64,000 bases of DNA from Bubalus kerabau (taxonomy: Eukaryota > Chordata > Mammalia > Artiodactyla > Bovidae), in contig NC_073643.1 in the NCBI RefSeq assembly GCF_029407905.1, positions 29,168,001 through 29,232,000 on the forward strand, in the 5' to 3' direction. How positions within the stretch are numbered: the first letter of the stretch is position 1; each line of letters begins with the position of its first letter. Below the pieces are notes generated by a model. It saw nothing but the letters and a program-made list of their open reading frames with translations, did not search any database and had not been told where the DNA came from. The translations under genes and the position numbers were made by a program. This document shows, piece after piece, positions 12,197 to 23,583 of the stretch.

Positions 12197-12226
12197 CACA
12201 CACACACACACATATATATACACATA
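12197..12226. repeat. (CA)n/(TA)n microsatellite
   Basis: About eight CA units are followed by a short TA run. Likely polymorphic. Confidence 0.9.
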
Positions 12227-12849
12227 GTATGCTTACTGTTATGTATATGCATACTGTTATACATACCTCGGATGTACTAAAATAGACTCAATTTGCAGCA
12301 TGAAACAAATTATTCAACTTTTATTTTCCTATGTTTCAATATAAATTGCTATAAGGTGAAATGTATGCTAGCTGTGAGGAAGGTGGGGGTACAGGGAAAA
12401 AAAATAATTAAAGACTAAGATTGTGTCCTCCAAGAGCCTGCAGTAACTGGTACAGGTTTCTATACATGGAAAATGTTAAATTACAGATCATGTGATTGAG
12501 CTAAAACTGTGAAGGAGTCACTAAATGCCTCTGAAAGTTTCAGTTATAGAGTCAGACTTAAGCTTGAGTTTTGATTTCAACACTTAGCAAAAGAGGGGGA
12601 TATTGGTATATTTATTTTAAAGAATGAGTTAATGAGCTTAGCCTAGAGCTGTTACTCAATGAAAACCAATAAAGGCAATAATAACATCTGTATCAACATT
12701 ACAAGACAAAAACGGGTACATGTGTTTGTATCATTCACTAATTCAGTTATTCTACCAATATGTATTGAGCATTTGCTATGCTGAAGGCTTGTGCTGGTCT
12801 CTCTGGGCAAAGCACAGTTGTATCAGCAGGGCAGGGATGGCCACTTCCC
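12227..12849. other. unique AT-rich DNA
   Basis: No supported gene. A 76-codon frame at 12720-12950 runs into the LTR-like remnant and has no family resemblance. Confidence 0.5.
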
Positions 12850-13225
12850 TCTTAAAATGTGTGCTCCCACTTCTGTCGTGTGACATCTCTGCTAGGCTGC
12901 CATATAGCCTGAAACTACACATCCTCACCTCTTTGTGTCCCTGTGACTAGTTCTTGTCAATGGGAAATCAGAGCAAGTGTGACTTCTGATCCTTTAAAGA
13001 AGCATGTGTGCTTCTTCTTTATTTCCTTGGCATTAGCTAGTTGCAGAGGGCTCTGTGGCCCTGAAAGTATGCAACCACAAGAAAGACAAAGTTTGGGTGT
13101 TTGAAGATTGACAAGGACAAAAGGCTCCCATATTGGACTATTAGATAAACAAATCAACATTTGCTGTTTTAAGCCATTGACATTTGGGGATTAATTTGTT
13201 ATAGTAGATAGTACTAATCCTCACA
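12850..13225 (+). mobile_element. ancient LTR-like remnant (MaLR-type)
   Basis: The central 'cctgtgactagttcttgtcaatgggaaatcagagcaagtgtgacttctg' and the terminal 'gttttaagccattgacatttggggattaatttgttatagtag' match the old MaLR/MLT LTR class. It is more recognisable than the copy at 10785. Confidence 0.5.
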
Positions 13226-13616
13226 TAATCAGATAGAACTTGACCTAACTGAATTTAGGATCTGAAAGAAAATACCTGTTGGAGCAGGTTGCCTTACTCT
13301 TGTGAGTTGGTGGGTGTGTGTAAGCCAGTCAAGCCCTTTGGAAATTCAGGATTCCGTGGCCATAACAGGACAGTTTCTGCTTCCTTTTCCCTATGTCTTG
13401 CCTTTATTTTCCCTCTGGTTAGAGAGACATGATATGAGATGAAGGCATGGATTTATGTGTTTGACTTTTATCTTTTCTCCTATTTTTCACCCTCCTGTTG
13501 GTGAACTCAGTGCCAATCTGAGAATAGTTTGACAACCACTTACCACCCTTGCTGTTCACTGCTCACTCTGCCATGCCATTTTGTTCTACACTGAAACTGG
13601 TCTAAGATTTATATAC

Positions 13617-14095
13617 ACAATGGAGTATTACTCAGCCATTAAAAAGAATACATTTGAATCAGTTCTAATGAGATGGATGAAACTGGAGCCTATTATACAG
13701 AGTGAAGTAAGCCAGAAAGAAAAACATCAATACAGTATACTAACGCATATATATGGAATTTAGAAAGATGGTAACAATAACCCCGTGTACGAGACAGCAA
13801 AAGAGACACTGATGTATAGAACAGTCTTATGGGCTCTGTGAGAGAGGGAGAGGGTGGGAAGATTTGGGAGAATGGCATTGAAACATGTAAAATATCATGT
13901 ATGAAACGAGTTGCCAGTCCAGGTTCGATGCACGATACTGGATGCGTGGGGCTAGTGCACTGGGACGACCCAGAGGGATGGTATGGGGAGGGAGGAGGGA
14001 GGAGGGTTCAGGGTGGGGAACACATGTATACCTGAGGCGGATTCATTTTGATATTTGGCAAAACTAATACAATTATGTAAAGTTTAAAAAAAAAA
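13617..14095 (+). mobile_element. bovid L1 3' end (ORF2 tail plus 3' UTR)
   Basis: The sequence starts in the extreme 3' part of ORF2 ('atggagtattactcagccattaaaaag', 'agtgaagtaagccagaaag') and continues through the bovid L1 3' UTR, with its purine-rich 'ggagggaggagggaggagggt' tract, 'acacatgtatacctgaggcgg' and 'ggcaaaactaatac', into poly(A). The 13-mers aagatttatatac (13604-13616) and aagatttaaatac (14096-14108) flank it with one mismatch and look like the target-site duplication. Severely 5' truncated. Confidence 0.92.
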
Positions 14096-14108
14096 AAGAT
14101 TTAAATAC

Positions 14109-14962
14109 AAATTTAATTGATAGAGTATAACCAGGGAGTCTAGATTTCCGAAGACTGAATATAAAATGACATCAAATTAACTTTTAATGTTTTACTTAGA
14201 ATGACTCAAGTTATATCTTAAAACGGCCCTTACAAAATATGTCTTATGTTTTGGTTTTAACTGATGCAAAAAAAACCCTTTGAGACTTTAAATGCCATTT
14301 CCAGGATGTGCCTGGCATCTGCTTCCAGTCAGCTATAAGTGCTTTGTATTGTTACAAAGCCTCCTCACAGTGACTTGGCAAATGGTCCCCTATAATTTGC
14401 CTCCATGACTTTTTAGATGACTTTCATTAACAGTCAGGTGGCATTCAAAAATAAACATTGATTTCTCCTTTATCAGTCCTGGTCTTGGTGTGGTTCACTC
14501 AGATATGTGAGAGTTGGCATGAGGCCAGCTGCTCCAGATGGGGCTTGGATGGGAACACTCATTTCTGCCCCATGTCTCCCATCCCTTCCCTTGGAGCAGT
14601 GGGCCAGCCCAGGCACATCCTTCCCTTGGCCATGATAGAAGCATGAGAGCAGAAACCCAGTCTCACAAAGAATTTTCAAGCTTCTGGTTACATGATGACA
14701 AGCTGTGCATCAAAGAAAGTCAGTAATCAAATCCAGATTCAGTGGGTTGAGCAATATTCTCATCCTCTTGTTGGGAGGACAGGCACAGTTATGTGGTGAA
14801 GGCATGTCCTTAAAAACATGAAGTGTTGGTGTCATTAGGGTAACTTACCATAATCACCCTGTCTTCCCATCAGAGGACAGTAATTTTCTAATTCTCACTC
14901 CCTTCTTAAACACAGTCATTTTCCATCTGAAGCTAAGACTTATTTTATTAATTCATTAAGTT
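14109..14962. other. unique intergenic DNA
   Basis: No recognised gene. Overlapping 62-68-codon frames on both strands at 14458-14726 coincide with a locally GC-rich stretch but show no family features. Confidence 0.5.
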
Positions 14963-14976
14963 AAAAAGTCTATGTA

Positions 14977-14978
<2 letters not shown>

Positions 14979-15007
<29 letters not shown>
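14979..15007. mobile_element. bare poly(A) retro-insertion with TSD
   Basis: A run of about 29 A residues lies between two copies of agtctatgtact (14967-14978 and 15008-15019), extendable leftwards through further A residues. A pure A tract bracketed by a target-site duplication is what remains when L1 machinery inserts only a poly(A) tail. Strand is taken as plus by the A's, with no body to confirm it. Confidence 0.8.
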
Positions 15008-15012
<5 letters not shown>

Positions 15013-15019
15013 ATGTACT

Positions 15020-15755
15020 TAACCAGAACAGATAACATAAGAGGCAGCAAAGCAGTATTTTAAAAGGAATTTTGAGTAAAAAATTACAGCCAATAGCAAA
15101 ATTTATCTTTCAAAGAGCATATGTAAATACATGTTCATAAATTTATTCATTCATTCAACAAATCTTTGTGGCACTGATAATTTACAGAAAGTCAAAGTGC
15201 TTCAAGGAACAAAATACTAATAAGACAATATCTCTACCTTTTACAATGATTCATATCAGAAAACTGACCCCTCCCTGGACACATCAAATAACTCATAATA
15301 GTACATAAGTCCAATAAGGCAATTGACTTTTTATGTTTGTTTCGTATTATCTAATACATTTCTCATCACAACTTCCAGTAAAAAAGTGCATATTATTAGT
15401 TATGTTACTACATATGCTAACAATCAATGATACTGGGTAAATGGCATTCCCCACAGGGCTGTGTTAAAATGGAAGAGGGGAATCAGATAGAAAAGGTGAG
15501 CAGCACTGTGTTTACCTGAGAAGTTGAAATGAGTCTTCTGTAGAAAACTGTAACATAATAGTCCTGAGATCGCTATCCATCAAGAGGGCCACTTCTATCG
15601 TAAACCCTTGGATGGTGTCTAGGAACCCAGATTTTTAAAAGAGTTCCCACCATGCCTAGAGATAACAATGACTCACTGTGCCTAAGCTGTTGATGTAAAC
15701 AGTATGATATATGCAGAATATCTGTTTTCCTTCAAGGAGTCTGCAATTTTGGCAT
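15020..15755. other. unique AT-rich DNA with a possible ancient repeat
   Basis: The part at 15130-15250 ('aaatttattcattcattcaacaaatc...') resembles a widespread ancient mammalian repeat. The rest is unassigned. Confidence 0.4.
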
Positions 15756-16286
15756 GGGAAGGAAAGTTATGACCAATCTAGATAGCATATTAAAAAGCAG
15801 AGACATTACTTTGCCAACAAAGGTCTGTCTAGTCAAGGCTATGGTTTATCCTGTGGTCATGTATGGATATGAGAGTTGGACTGTGAAGAAGGCTGAGTGC
15901 CAAAGAACTGATGCTTTTGAACTGTGGTGTTGGAGAAGACTCTTGAGAATCCCTTGGACTGCAAGGAGATCCAACCAGTCCATCCTAAAGGAGATCAGTC
16001 CTGGGTGTTCATTGAAAGAAATGATGCTAAAGCTGAAACTCCAATACTTTGGTCACCTCATGTGAAGAATTGACTCATTGGGAAAGACCCTGATGCTGGG
16101 AGGGATTGAGGGCAGGAGGAGAAGGGAACGACAGAGGATGAGATGGCTGGATGGCATCACCAACTCGATGGACATGAGTTTGTGTGAACTCCCGGAGTTG
16201 GTGATGGACAGGGAGGCCTGGCGTGCTGTGATTCATGGGGTCACAAAGAGTCAGACATGACTGAGCAACTGAAATGAACTGAACTG
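15756..16286 (+). mobile_element. BovB 3' end
   Basis: It starts at 'gggaaggaaagttatgacc' inside the RT C-terminal region and ends 'actgaaatgaactgaactga'. The coding remnant is split by a stop at 16063-16065 and resumes at 16078-16260. About 530 bp; strongly 5' truncated; no clear target duplication. Confidence 0.93.
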
Positions 16287-16289
16287 AGG

Positions 16290-16582
16290 CAGCAGGTGCA
16301 TATGTGACAAGCCCTCAGTAAAACTGTGAGTCCAATGAGCTTCCAGGAGACAGTGTTTCATATATGTTGTCACATCTGCTGGAGAATTGAGCATGTCTTC
16401 ATGACTCCATTGGGAGCCGGTTCTTGGAAGCTTGCGTTCATTTTCCTAATATCCCGAATGCATGACTGATTTTGCTCTGTGGCCCTTTGCTGTAATAAAT
16501 CATAGCTGAGAGTACAGTTGAGTCCTGGGAGTCCTCCTAGGAACTCATCAAACCTCAGTGGGATCTTGAGGACTCTTGACCA
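16290..16582 (+). mobile_element. ancient LTR-like remnant with AATAAA
   Basis: The run 'gaccggttcttggaagctt'-like, 'tttgctctgtggccctttgctgtaataaatcatag', 'gagtacagttgagtcctgggagtcctcc' resembles the 3' part of an old mammalian repeat with an AATAAA signal near its end. I cannot name it reliably. Confidence 0.35.
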
Positions 16583-17041
16583 AAATGCAATCTTCTGTTC
16601 TTTTGTTCCTGGATATCAAAGGTGACCTTGTATGACAAATGCACTCATCCTTTCCATGGAAATTTACTGAGCACTTACTAGGCAGTAAGTGTCATGCTAG
16701 ATAGAATCTGAGTGTAAATTTGTGAATAAGGCCTTCATGGTCCCTACATTCATGGAATTTGGGTTCATCAGGGATTGAAATAATAGACTAAGACAAAGAC
16801 AACATTATTTTCAGCTTATCCTTCCTTTTTTATTTTTTTTTCTAAAATGGAAAACATGCCCATAAGTTGTAAAAATAGTACACAAAGGACCTAATCCTTT
16901 AATAGAACACTTCACTAAAATGTAGTGCTTGGTTTCTCTGTTTTTCTTAGGAAAAAAATGGATTATGTTGTTAAGAGTAGCATATGATTTTAAAACTCAA
17001 TAAAGATATAAAGATAATTGTTAGATAAGTACTGTCCAGTT

Positions 17042-17081
17042 ATGTACAGTTATGTAGGATGATGTACAGTTATGTAGGATG
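17042..17081. repeat. perfect 20-bp tandem duplication
   Basis: atgtacagttatgtaggatg occurs twice head to tail (17042-17061, 17062-17081). Part of the unit is echoed again just upstream ('cagttatgtacag'). Confidence 0.95.
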
Positions 17082-18179
17082 ATGCTAAAATGGTTACTGT
17101 ATATTTTCTTAACAAAGTTTGCCAAAGTGCTTCAAGGACTTCACTTCCAAGAGAAAATAGCAGATGTCATACATGTGTTATAACTGGAAACTCTATTGCT
17201 ATGAATTCTGACAGCAAGTTCAAATAATGAATTTGTAAGTGGAAACAAAACATACTGGGTATTGTAATTGATTTTTTTAAAGTGACTTCAGCATCCTTGC
17301 AATAATTAGGTCAGATGTAATATTTGAAATATGTGTGGATTTCAAAAGGAATCAGATGAAGTGAAAATGGCAGCATTATTATCCCTTTGAAAATTAAAAA
17401 ATTGCCGTGACATATTGGAAATTTAAATTCCTTGCTTCTTCAGTTTTATGCACAGTTTTTCTTGGTGCAGATCAGCCTCCAGTTTTTATTTTAAGATGTG
17501 CTTAGAACATATGAACCAGATAAAGCTAGCTTCCATCTGCACAGAAGTGGGAAGGTTTTACTGCCTGGTGTATCAACCGCAAATATTTTCTCTTCTTATA
17601 TCAACTTCTGCTGGGAGATTGAAAAAAGAAGATGGAATTGAAAAAAGCAGCATCATGATCTAATTTCTTGCAATCACTTTGAGTCTTACCAGAGAATATG
17701 TCTTATATTTTATGGACACTCATTTATCTCCTGTGCTTTGATGCTTTTGTAATCGCATCATTAACAATATATGAGCAGAATAGTTCTTCAGATTTAGGTG
17801 TAACTGTGACTTGTTCATGGCTGCCAGCAAATGGCAGGTGGATTAGCTTTTGTTGTGAATCATTTGTGTGCAATTTAATATATGTTTGGGCCATAAGTCT
17901 GGCTTTGATTTTTAAACATTTGGCAGGTTGAGTCAATCTTGTGTGAATGTAAGTAAAATGCAGTGTGCACTCAACATTATCTCCCTAAGCATCGGTTTTT
18001 CAGGCGGGTAATCATTTGAGGTCGTGGCTGTTGTGAATTCACAATCATTTAAAATTATACTTTAGCCTGTTTTTGTTGCTCCAAATCTTGAACAGAATTG
18101 TTGAGAGAGTTTGAAAAAAAACATTGACCTAAGAAGCAATGAAAGCATTACATTTAGTGATAAAAGAAAATGCATTTGT
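17082..18179. other. repeat-free stretch, candidate conserved non-coding DNA
   Basis: No interspersed repeat is recognised. The centre (about 17690-18110) is less simple in composition than its surroundings, has overlapping 70-77-codon open frames on both strands (17698-17936), and carries an E-box-like cagctg/caggtg class site (ggcaggtgg) and AT-rich homeobox-type cores. None of this proves function. Confidence 0.3.
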
Positions 18180-18375
18180 CAAACAGAAGGATCTGGGTTG
18201 AAATTTCTTGACTCTTTGTATCACACATACTTGGATTGTTTCATCAGCTTTCAAGAACTTATTTCTTTATTTGTAAAATGAAGTTAAAAACAGAATCTGC
18301 CTTATGAAATTGTTTTGAATATTAAATGGTACAGTGCTTGAAATGTGGTTATTTCCATGCCTCAATAAATATTAC
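18180..18375 (+). mobile_element. MIR SINE remnant
   Basis: 'ggatctgggttgaaatttcttgac', 'tttatttgtaaaatgaagtta' and 'gaatattaaatggtacagtgcttg' follow the MIR consensus order in sense orientation, ending 'tcaataaatatta'. Confidence 0.75.
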
Positions 18376-18907
18376 TTATGACATTTAATGTAAATATTTG
18401 TAGTTTCACATACATAAAGAAAAAAGTGCATAAAAACCTAACTGTATTAGCTCAGTAAATTTTTCAAAAAGGAAACATATCAGTCTAGATAGCACTGGGA
18501 TCAAGAAGTGGAGTATTCTTACATGTTCCTTGCAGAAACTACTTCTTACCATTACCCAGGAGCTGTTGTTAATGTGACTTTCTTCATTTGAGATGAGTTT
18601 AGCTTATTTTTAAACTTCATTTATGATTCTTTCAGATTTTTCTCCAGATACTCTCATGTGTCTGTGAACAAAGATGTATTTTTCTTGGCTAACTTTTCTT
18701 TCACCATTCCTTCCGTGTATTGGAGAGGAGTTTCAGTACAGTGGTGACCAGAAATGGTAAGAGCAGTCATCTTTTTCTTAACTCTCTATCTCAAGCAGAA
18801 AGCATTTCGTAATTCATCATTGTGTATAATTTCTGCTTCATTTAAAACTTATAGCATATTCAGAAAACTCTTATCTATTCCACCTTGGCCAAGAATATTT
18901 GTATTTT
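18376..18907. other. unique AT-rich DNA
   Basis: No supported feature. Confidence 0.5.
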
Positions 18908-19049
18908 GGGGATTCCCTGGTAGCTCAGTTGGTAGAATCCGCCTGCAATGCAGAAGACCTCGGTTCGATTCCTGAGTTAGGAAGATCCACTGGAGAAGGG
19001 ACAGGCTACATAGTCCAGCATTCTTGGGCTTCCCTGGTGGCTCATTTGT
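18908..19049 (+). mobile_element. Bov-tA SINE with a second truncated head
   Basis: A full tRNA-Glu-like head and partial body (to 'catagtccagcattctt') is followed directly by a second head start, gggcttccctggtggctcat, at 19028-19047. The junction is typical of tandem tRNA-head Bov-tA variants. Confidence 0.85.
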
Positions 19050-19079
19050 TTTGCTTTTAGTAAAGAATGTGGAATTTAA

Positions 19080-20260
19080 TCACAGACTTTATCAACATTC
19101 ATAGGATTTGCCTTTCTTTTCATGGTTAATGTGTTATATTACATTTTTTCCCCAAATGTTAACCAAGTTTGCATTTACAAAACAAACCTCACTTAATTGT
19201 GGTGTATTATCCTTTCTATATATAAGTGAATTTGATGTAATACTTTATGAAGATTTTACATCTATGTTGATGAATAAGAACTGCCTATAGTTTTTATTTC
19301 TTGTAATGCCTTTATTAGGTTTTGTATCAAAGATGTGCCTCATTAACCACAGGAGAAGCAGCCCTCCTTTTTTTAGAAATTCACATTTTCTTCCTTAAAT
19401 ATTTGGAAATGTTCATTTCTAGAACCATCTGGACTTAGGGTTTCATGTGTTGGGTTTCATAATCAGTAGTTTTCAAGAATGATACACTTTTCACTGAATT
19501 ACCAAATTTATCTTTTGTTCTTTATTACTTTCTTCCTTTACTTTCTTAGGATTCATTTGCACTAGAATCTTTTAGTTTCTTTAGATGGATGCTTGGTTTG
19601 TTCTCAATCTTTATTATTTTCTGATATATGCATTTTATTAGACATGCCTCTAAATACTGTGTCAGATGTGTATCTCCAAAGATTTCATATATTATACTTT
19701 GTTAGCATTTAATTCCAAAGATTACTTGATTTTCTTTGTGATTTCTTTCTTGACCTTTTTTTTTTTAAATTTATGGCTTAATTTCTAAGAATCTGGGAAA
19801 TATTCTGATTATTTTAATTGGACTAATTAATTATCATATGTCCCCCAAACATAATTTGAATGAATTAAATTCTGTGCAATTTGTTTAGGCTTATTTGATG
19901 ATTTATCACATATTCTATTTTGGCAAATGTTGTCTGCAGACTCACAAAGATTGTCTATTTTCTCCTTGTTGGGTGCAGTTTTCAATAATGTCAAATTAGG
20001 TTAAAAGTGATCTTCAGATGATCTACATCACTGATTCTAGTTGTTCTGGGCGGAAGTGCTGGTATCCTGACAGTGATTTCATTCTATTTTTGAGAAGGAG
20101 TCACTAGTCTATAGTTATCTTATTTCTGCTACTTAATTTTGGTGAAAGATGTTTTAACTTTGGCAAAAATTGTCTTCATGTGCATGTTGATGCTTGAATA
20201 TTGAATCTTAATATCAATGGATATGATTTAGTATTCTCATTCAGAGCATCACTTTACTTA
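19080..20260 (-). mobile_element. old L1M ORF2 fragment
   Basis: Read in reverse complement this is the central RT region of a mammalian L1. Landmarks on the plus strand are 'cattcataggatttgcc', 'gttaatgtgttatattacatt', 'ttttacatctatgttgatgaataag', 'ttgtctattttctccttgttgggtgcag' and 'tcagatgatctacatc'. The frame is riddled with stops and indels. A 5'-truncated Bov-tA lies beside its 3' edge. Confidence 0.75.
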
Positions 20261-20468
20261 GTTGAAAAGCCATCTGAATTCTTATTTTTTATTAGCTTAT
20301 TAATTTAATTTTTATAGAAAACATTGTCATAGTCAGAACAGTTTCTTTCTTAGACACCTAAAGAATCTTGAGAATAAAAGCGCTAAATCTTAATTTATAG
20401 TTCATTGAGTCAGTGGGTAATACTAATGATGTCTAATTGTCCTAAAGTTGACAAAGTAGACCTTCTGC

Positions 20469-20624
20469 TTTGCTGTTGTTCAGTTGCTAAGTCATGTCCA
20501 ACTCTTTGTGACCCTATGGATTGCAGCACGCCAGGCTTGCCTGTCCTTCATTATCTCCCAGAGTTTGCGCAAACTCATGTCCATTGAGTCAGTGATGCCA
20601 TCCAACTAGTTCATCCTCTGTTGC
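20469..20624 (-). mobile_element. BovB 3'-terminal fragment, (AAC) tail type
   Basis: The sequence from 'gctgttgttcagttgctaagtcatgtcc' to 'gttcatcctctgttg' is the reverse complement of the last ~155 bp of BovB. Its tail reads gaacaacagc on the element strand rather than the (ctgaa)n seen in other copies. Confidence 0.85.
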
Positions 20625-20862
20625 TGGCTTACACTGTAATATTTAAGTGACTTGGCAGCCAGCTTTCCTGAGTAGAACCCTCAGAGGATTTTGAAATGAT
20701 AAATGAGTGAACTATTATCCTAGAATCTCCAATTGGTAATGATTTTTCATGTAAATAAGTTACATATTTCAGACTAAAATATTCAAACATTTGTTGTCAA
20801 TCAACAAGTTAAATTGTATCTGATATTCTAATACTCTAAACATAAGGCTATGCTTCACCTTT

Positions 20863-21058
20863 GGTAGCTCAGCTGGTAAAGAATCCGCCTGCAATGCAGG
20901 AGACCCCGCTTCGATTCCTGGGTCAGTAAGATCTCCTGGAGAGGGAATGGCTACCCCACTCCAGCATTCTGCCCTGGAGAATTCCATGGATAGAGGAGCC
21001 TGGCAGGCTACAGCCCTTGGGGTCACAAAGGGTTGGACAGGACTGAGCGACTTTCACT
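20863..21058 (+). mobile_element. Bov-tA SINE
   Basis: A near-complete tRNA-Glu-like head and body end in 'gactgagcgactttcac'. The nonamer ttcaccttt at 20854-20862 and 21059-21067 is the target-site duplication. Confidence 0.92.
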
Positions 21059-21067
21059 TTCACCTTT

Positions 21068-21679
21068 AAACAAGAGATGGGATTCTGAAGCTACTATTTA
21101 TGGATGAGCAGATAGGACAGGTTTTCAGTTTCAGTTGTCCAACAATAAATAGTTGTCAAGCAAGAAGTTGCTTTGTTAGTAAATTTGGTCTGACCCATCA
21201 TATCTATGACTAAATGCATGGGGACTAATACAGCTGCCTCAGTGCTGGAAATTATTTGTAACATTTTAATGCATGTACTTGGTACAATAATAGTTTGGGA
21301 GTTTAAAATTTGTTATTATGTACTGTAAAACTATCCATTGACTGAAAGGATATAAGTCATGCCAAAATGTTGCAATATTTATTTGCCAAGTTTTCTTTTT
21401 TTGTAATTATCTTGTCTTTCAAAGTCAAGAGCTAGAATGAATTAAATGGGTTTCTATTAGAATATTCTAAACAATTCCTGATGAATATTGACCGTACCCA
21501 AAGCCAGTGGTCTAATACTTTTGAAAAAGTAAATGATTGCTATTTTGCTCTAATCCTAAAAGCAGGCATACTTTATTTTTCACAAAGTGTTAAATGCTCA
21601 CTTTCACTTTTAACTTCTAAGAGCTGAAGCTGAAGCTGCTCTGGAAAAGTTGGCTGAATTACTGACTGAGGCACCATGC
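21068..21679. other. unique AT-rich DNA
   Basis: No supported feature. Confidence 0.5.
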
Positions 21680-21745
21680 TATAGACCTGAAACTAACGCA
21701 ACGAACACAACATTGTAAATCATCTGTCCTTTAATTAAAGAACAA
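21680..21745 (+). mobile_element. L1 3'-terminal fragment
   Basis: 'acctgaaactaacgcaacgaacacaacattgtaaatcat' is the extreme 3' end of artiodactyl L1 elements, with a small internal duplication (aacgcaacgaacac). Confidence 0.7.
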
Positions 21746-22799
21746 AGAACTGTTGGCTGTTGAGTACTGCTGTTCTCCTGAGGCAGTATGAGAAAGGAAA
21801 ATTATACACAACAGAATAAATGTTGATTATAAAGAGAATTTGAAATATTAGAGAAGTAATATTTTGAGGCTATTCATTTCTTTTCTGAATTTCGTGATTA
21901 AACATCCTTGTTTTACTTTGTGTCCTATCTTATCTGTGGGGAAAAAAAAAATGTTTTGCTTCCAGTTTCTCCCAAAGCAAGGTGGGCTTTGATATTCAGA
22001 GATAAACTGCATGATTTCCATCAAAGAAAGGAAGCTTAACATTCAAAGGCATCAGAACACAGTGATCATATGCTTGATCTTTAAAGAATTATTTTGAATG
22101 CACATCATAGAATTGGCCACACACTACATTCTTAGTTCGTTTACTCTGCAAATGCCATGACTGATATTCCTCCTACGCATATTAGAAAACGTGAATGAAA
22201 TAGAATGCTCTTTAGAGTTCTTTACAATATGGGTAAAGCTAAAGCTTGTGTTTTAAGCATTAAGCTGTTTTGCTTTTTCTTTCTTCTAAGGTAAAATGCA
22301 CAAAGGAAAAAAGCAAGAAAATGTTGTAAAATTAGGGTAAAAATCCAATGTGGGTTATTTTATTTTCAAAATAAATTTTACCTTAGCTTACAATTCTAAG
22401 GCTAGACATCACCAATCTAAGGCTAGATTCTTACATAAGATTTCATCTTTATACTGGTATTTATAAATTGAGAAACTAATTTATATTAAATTGAAATCCC
22501 TCCTCTTCTAGTATTAGATTTACTGGAGTTATCTTTCACTATAGAATCTCTGTGGTTTTTGGATTCTTTATTTAATATTAAAAATGCGTAAGGATGGAAG
22601 CCATGATGATAAGAATAAATTGATATCTTTCATTATAATCATTTTAAAGATTCTAGATATCCAATTACTATATTATTTTTATAACATTATTGTTTGTTTT
22701 CCTAGATGAGTATAATAAATATTATATATTTATATTTTAAATTTTTAAATGTAACTTTAATAATTATACAATGAAAAGTCATATATGGAATCCTTGCAG
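21746..22799. other. unique AT-rich DNA
   Basis: Very AT-rich, especially 22660-22790. No gene. A 64-codon minus-strand frame (21848-22042) is unremarkable. Confidence 0.5.
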
Positions 22800-23261
22800 T
22801 ATATTATTAAAATTGTGATAAAATATAAGTAACATAAACTTTACCAATTTTAAACATTTTAAGTGGATAATTTGGCAGCCTTCAGTAAAGTCATCACATT
22901 GTGCAATCATTACTGCTGTCCAGTTTCAGAACTTTTCATCATACCACACAGAAACTTTATTTGTAAAGCAGCTCCCCCATCCTCTCTTCCCTTGGCCCTA
23001 TCCCACTTTCTGTCTCTCTTAATTTACCTTTTATAGATACCTCATAAAATTGGAGTCATACAATATTTATCCTTTCCTCACTTATTTCATATAATGTATT
23101 TCCAAGGTTGATCCAGGTTTTAGTATGTATAAAAATGTCTTTTCTATTTAAGGCTGAATAATATTTCATTTTAGTGATATATTGCATTTTGTTTATTCAT
23201 CTATGATAGACATTTGGGTTACTTCCATCTTTGGGCTATTTGAACCATACTGCAATGGACA

Positions 23262-23475
23262 TTGGACTTCCCTGGTGATGCTTGTGGTAAAGAATCCACC
23301 TGCCAGTGCAGGAAAAGTAAGAGACTCAGGTTTGATCCCTGGGTCAGGAAGATCGCCTGGAGGAGGGCACGGCAACCCACTCTGGTATCTTGCTTGGTGA
23401 ATCTCATGGACAGAGGAGTCCATGCCAGGCTACAGTCCATGGGGTTGCAAAGAGTTGGATATGACTTAAGCTAAT
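23262..23475 (+). mobile_element. Bov-tA SINE nested in L1M
   Basis: It runs from the head 'tggacttccctggtgatgc' to the tail 'gttggatatgacttaagc', with an insertion in the tRNA-like part (ggaaaagtaagagactc) and a duplicated 'gtccatgcc'. It interrupts the L1M at the point between 'tactgcaatggacat' and 'ggtattagtatacatg'. Confidence 0.9.
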
Positions 23476-23583
23476 TATGCACTCACGCATGCATGCAATT
23501 GGTATTAGTATACATGCATCTCACTGAATCCTTGCTTTCAGTTTTGGGGGGCTTTATATAAAGAGGATTGCTGAACCATGTGG

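Noticed and set aside
17698..17936. Overlapping 77- and 70-codon frames on opposite strands
   Set aside because: Mutual overlap and no family resemblance. Treated as chance openness within a possible conserved non-coding segment.
20863..20935. tRNA-like heads of Bov-tA SINEs as tRNA genes
   Set aside because: They are tRNA-Glu-derived SINE heads joined to a Bov-A body with TSDs. Cloverleaf pairing is degraded, so they are not tRNA genes.
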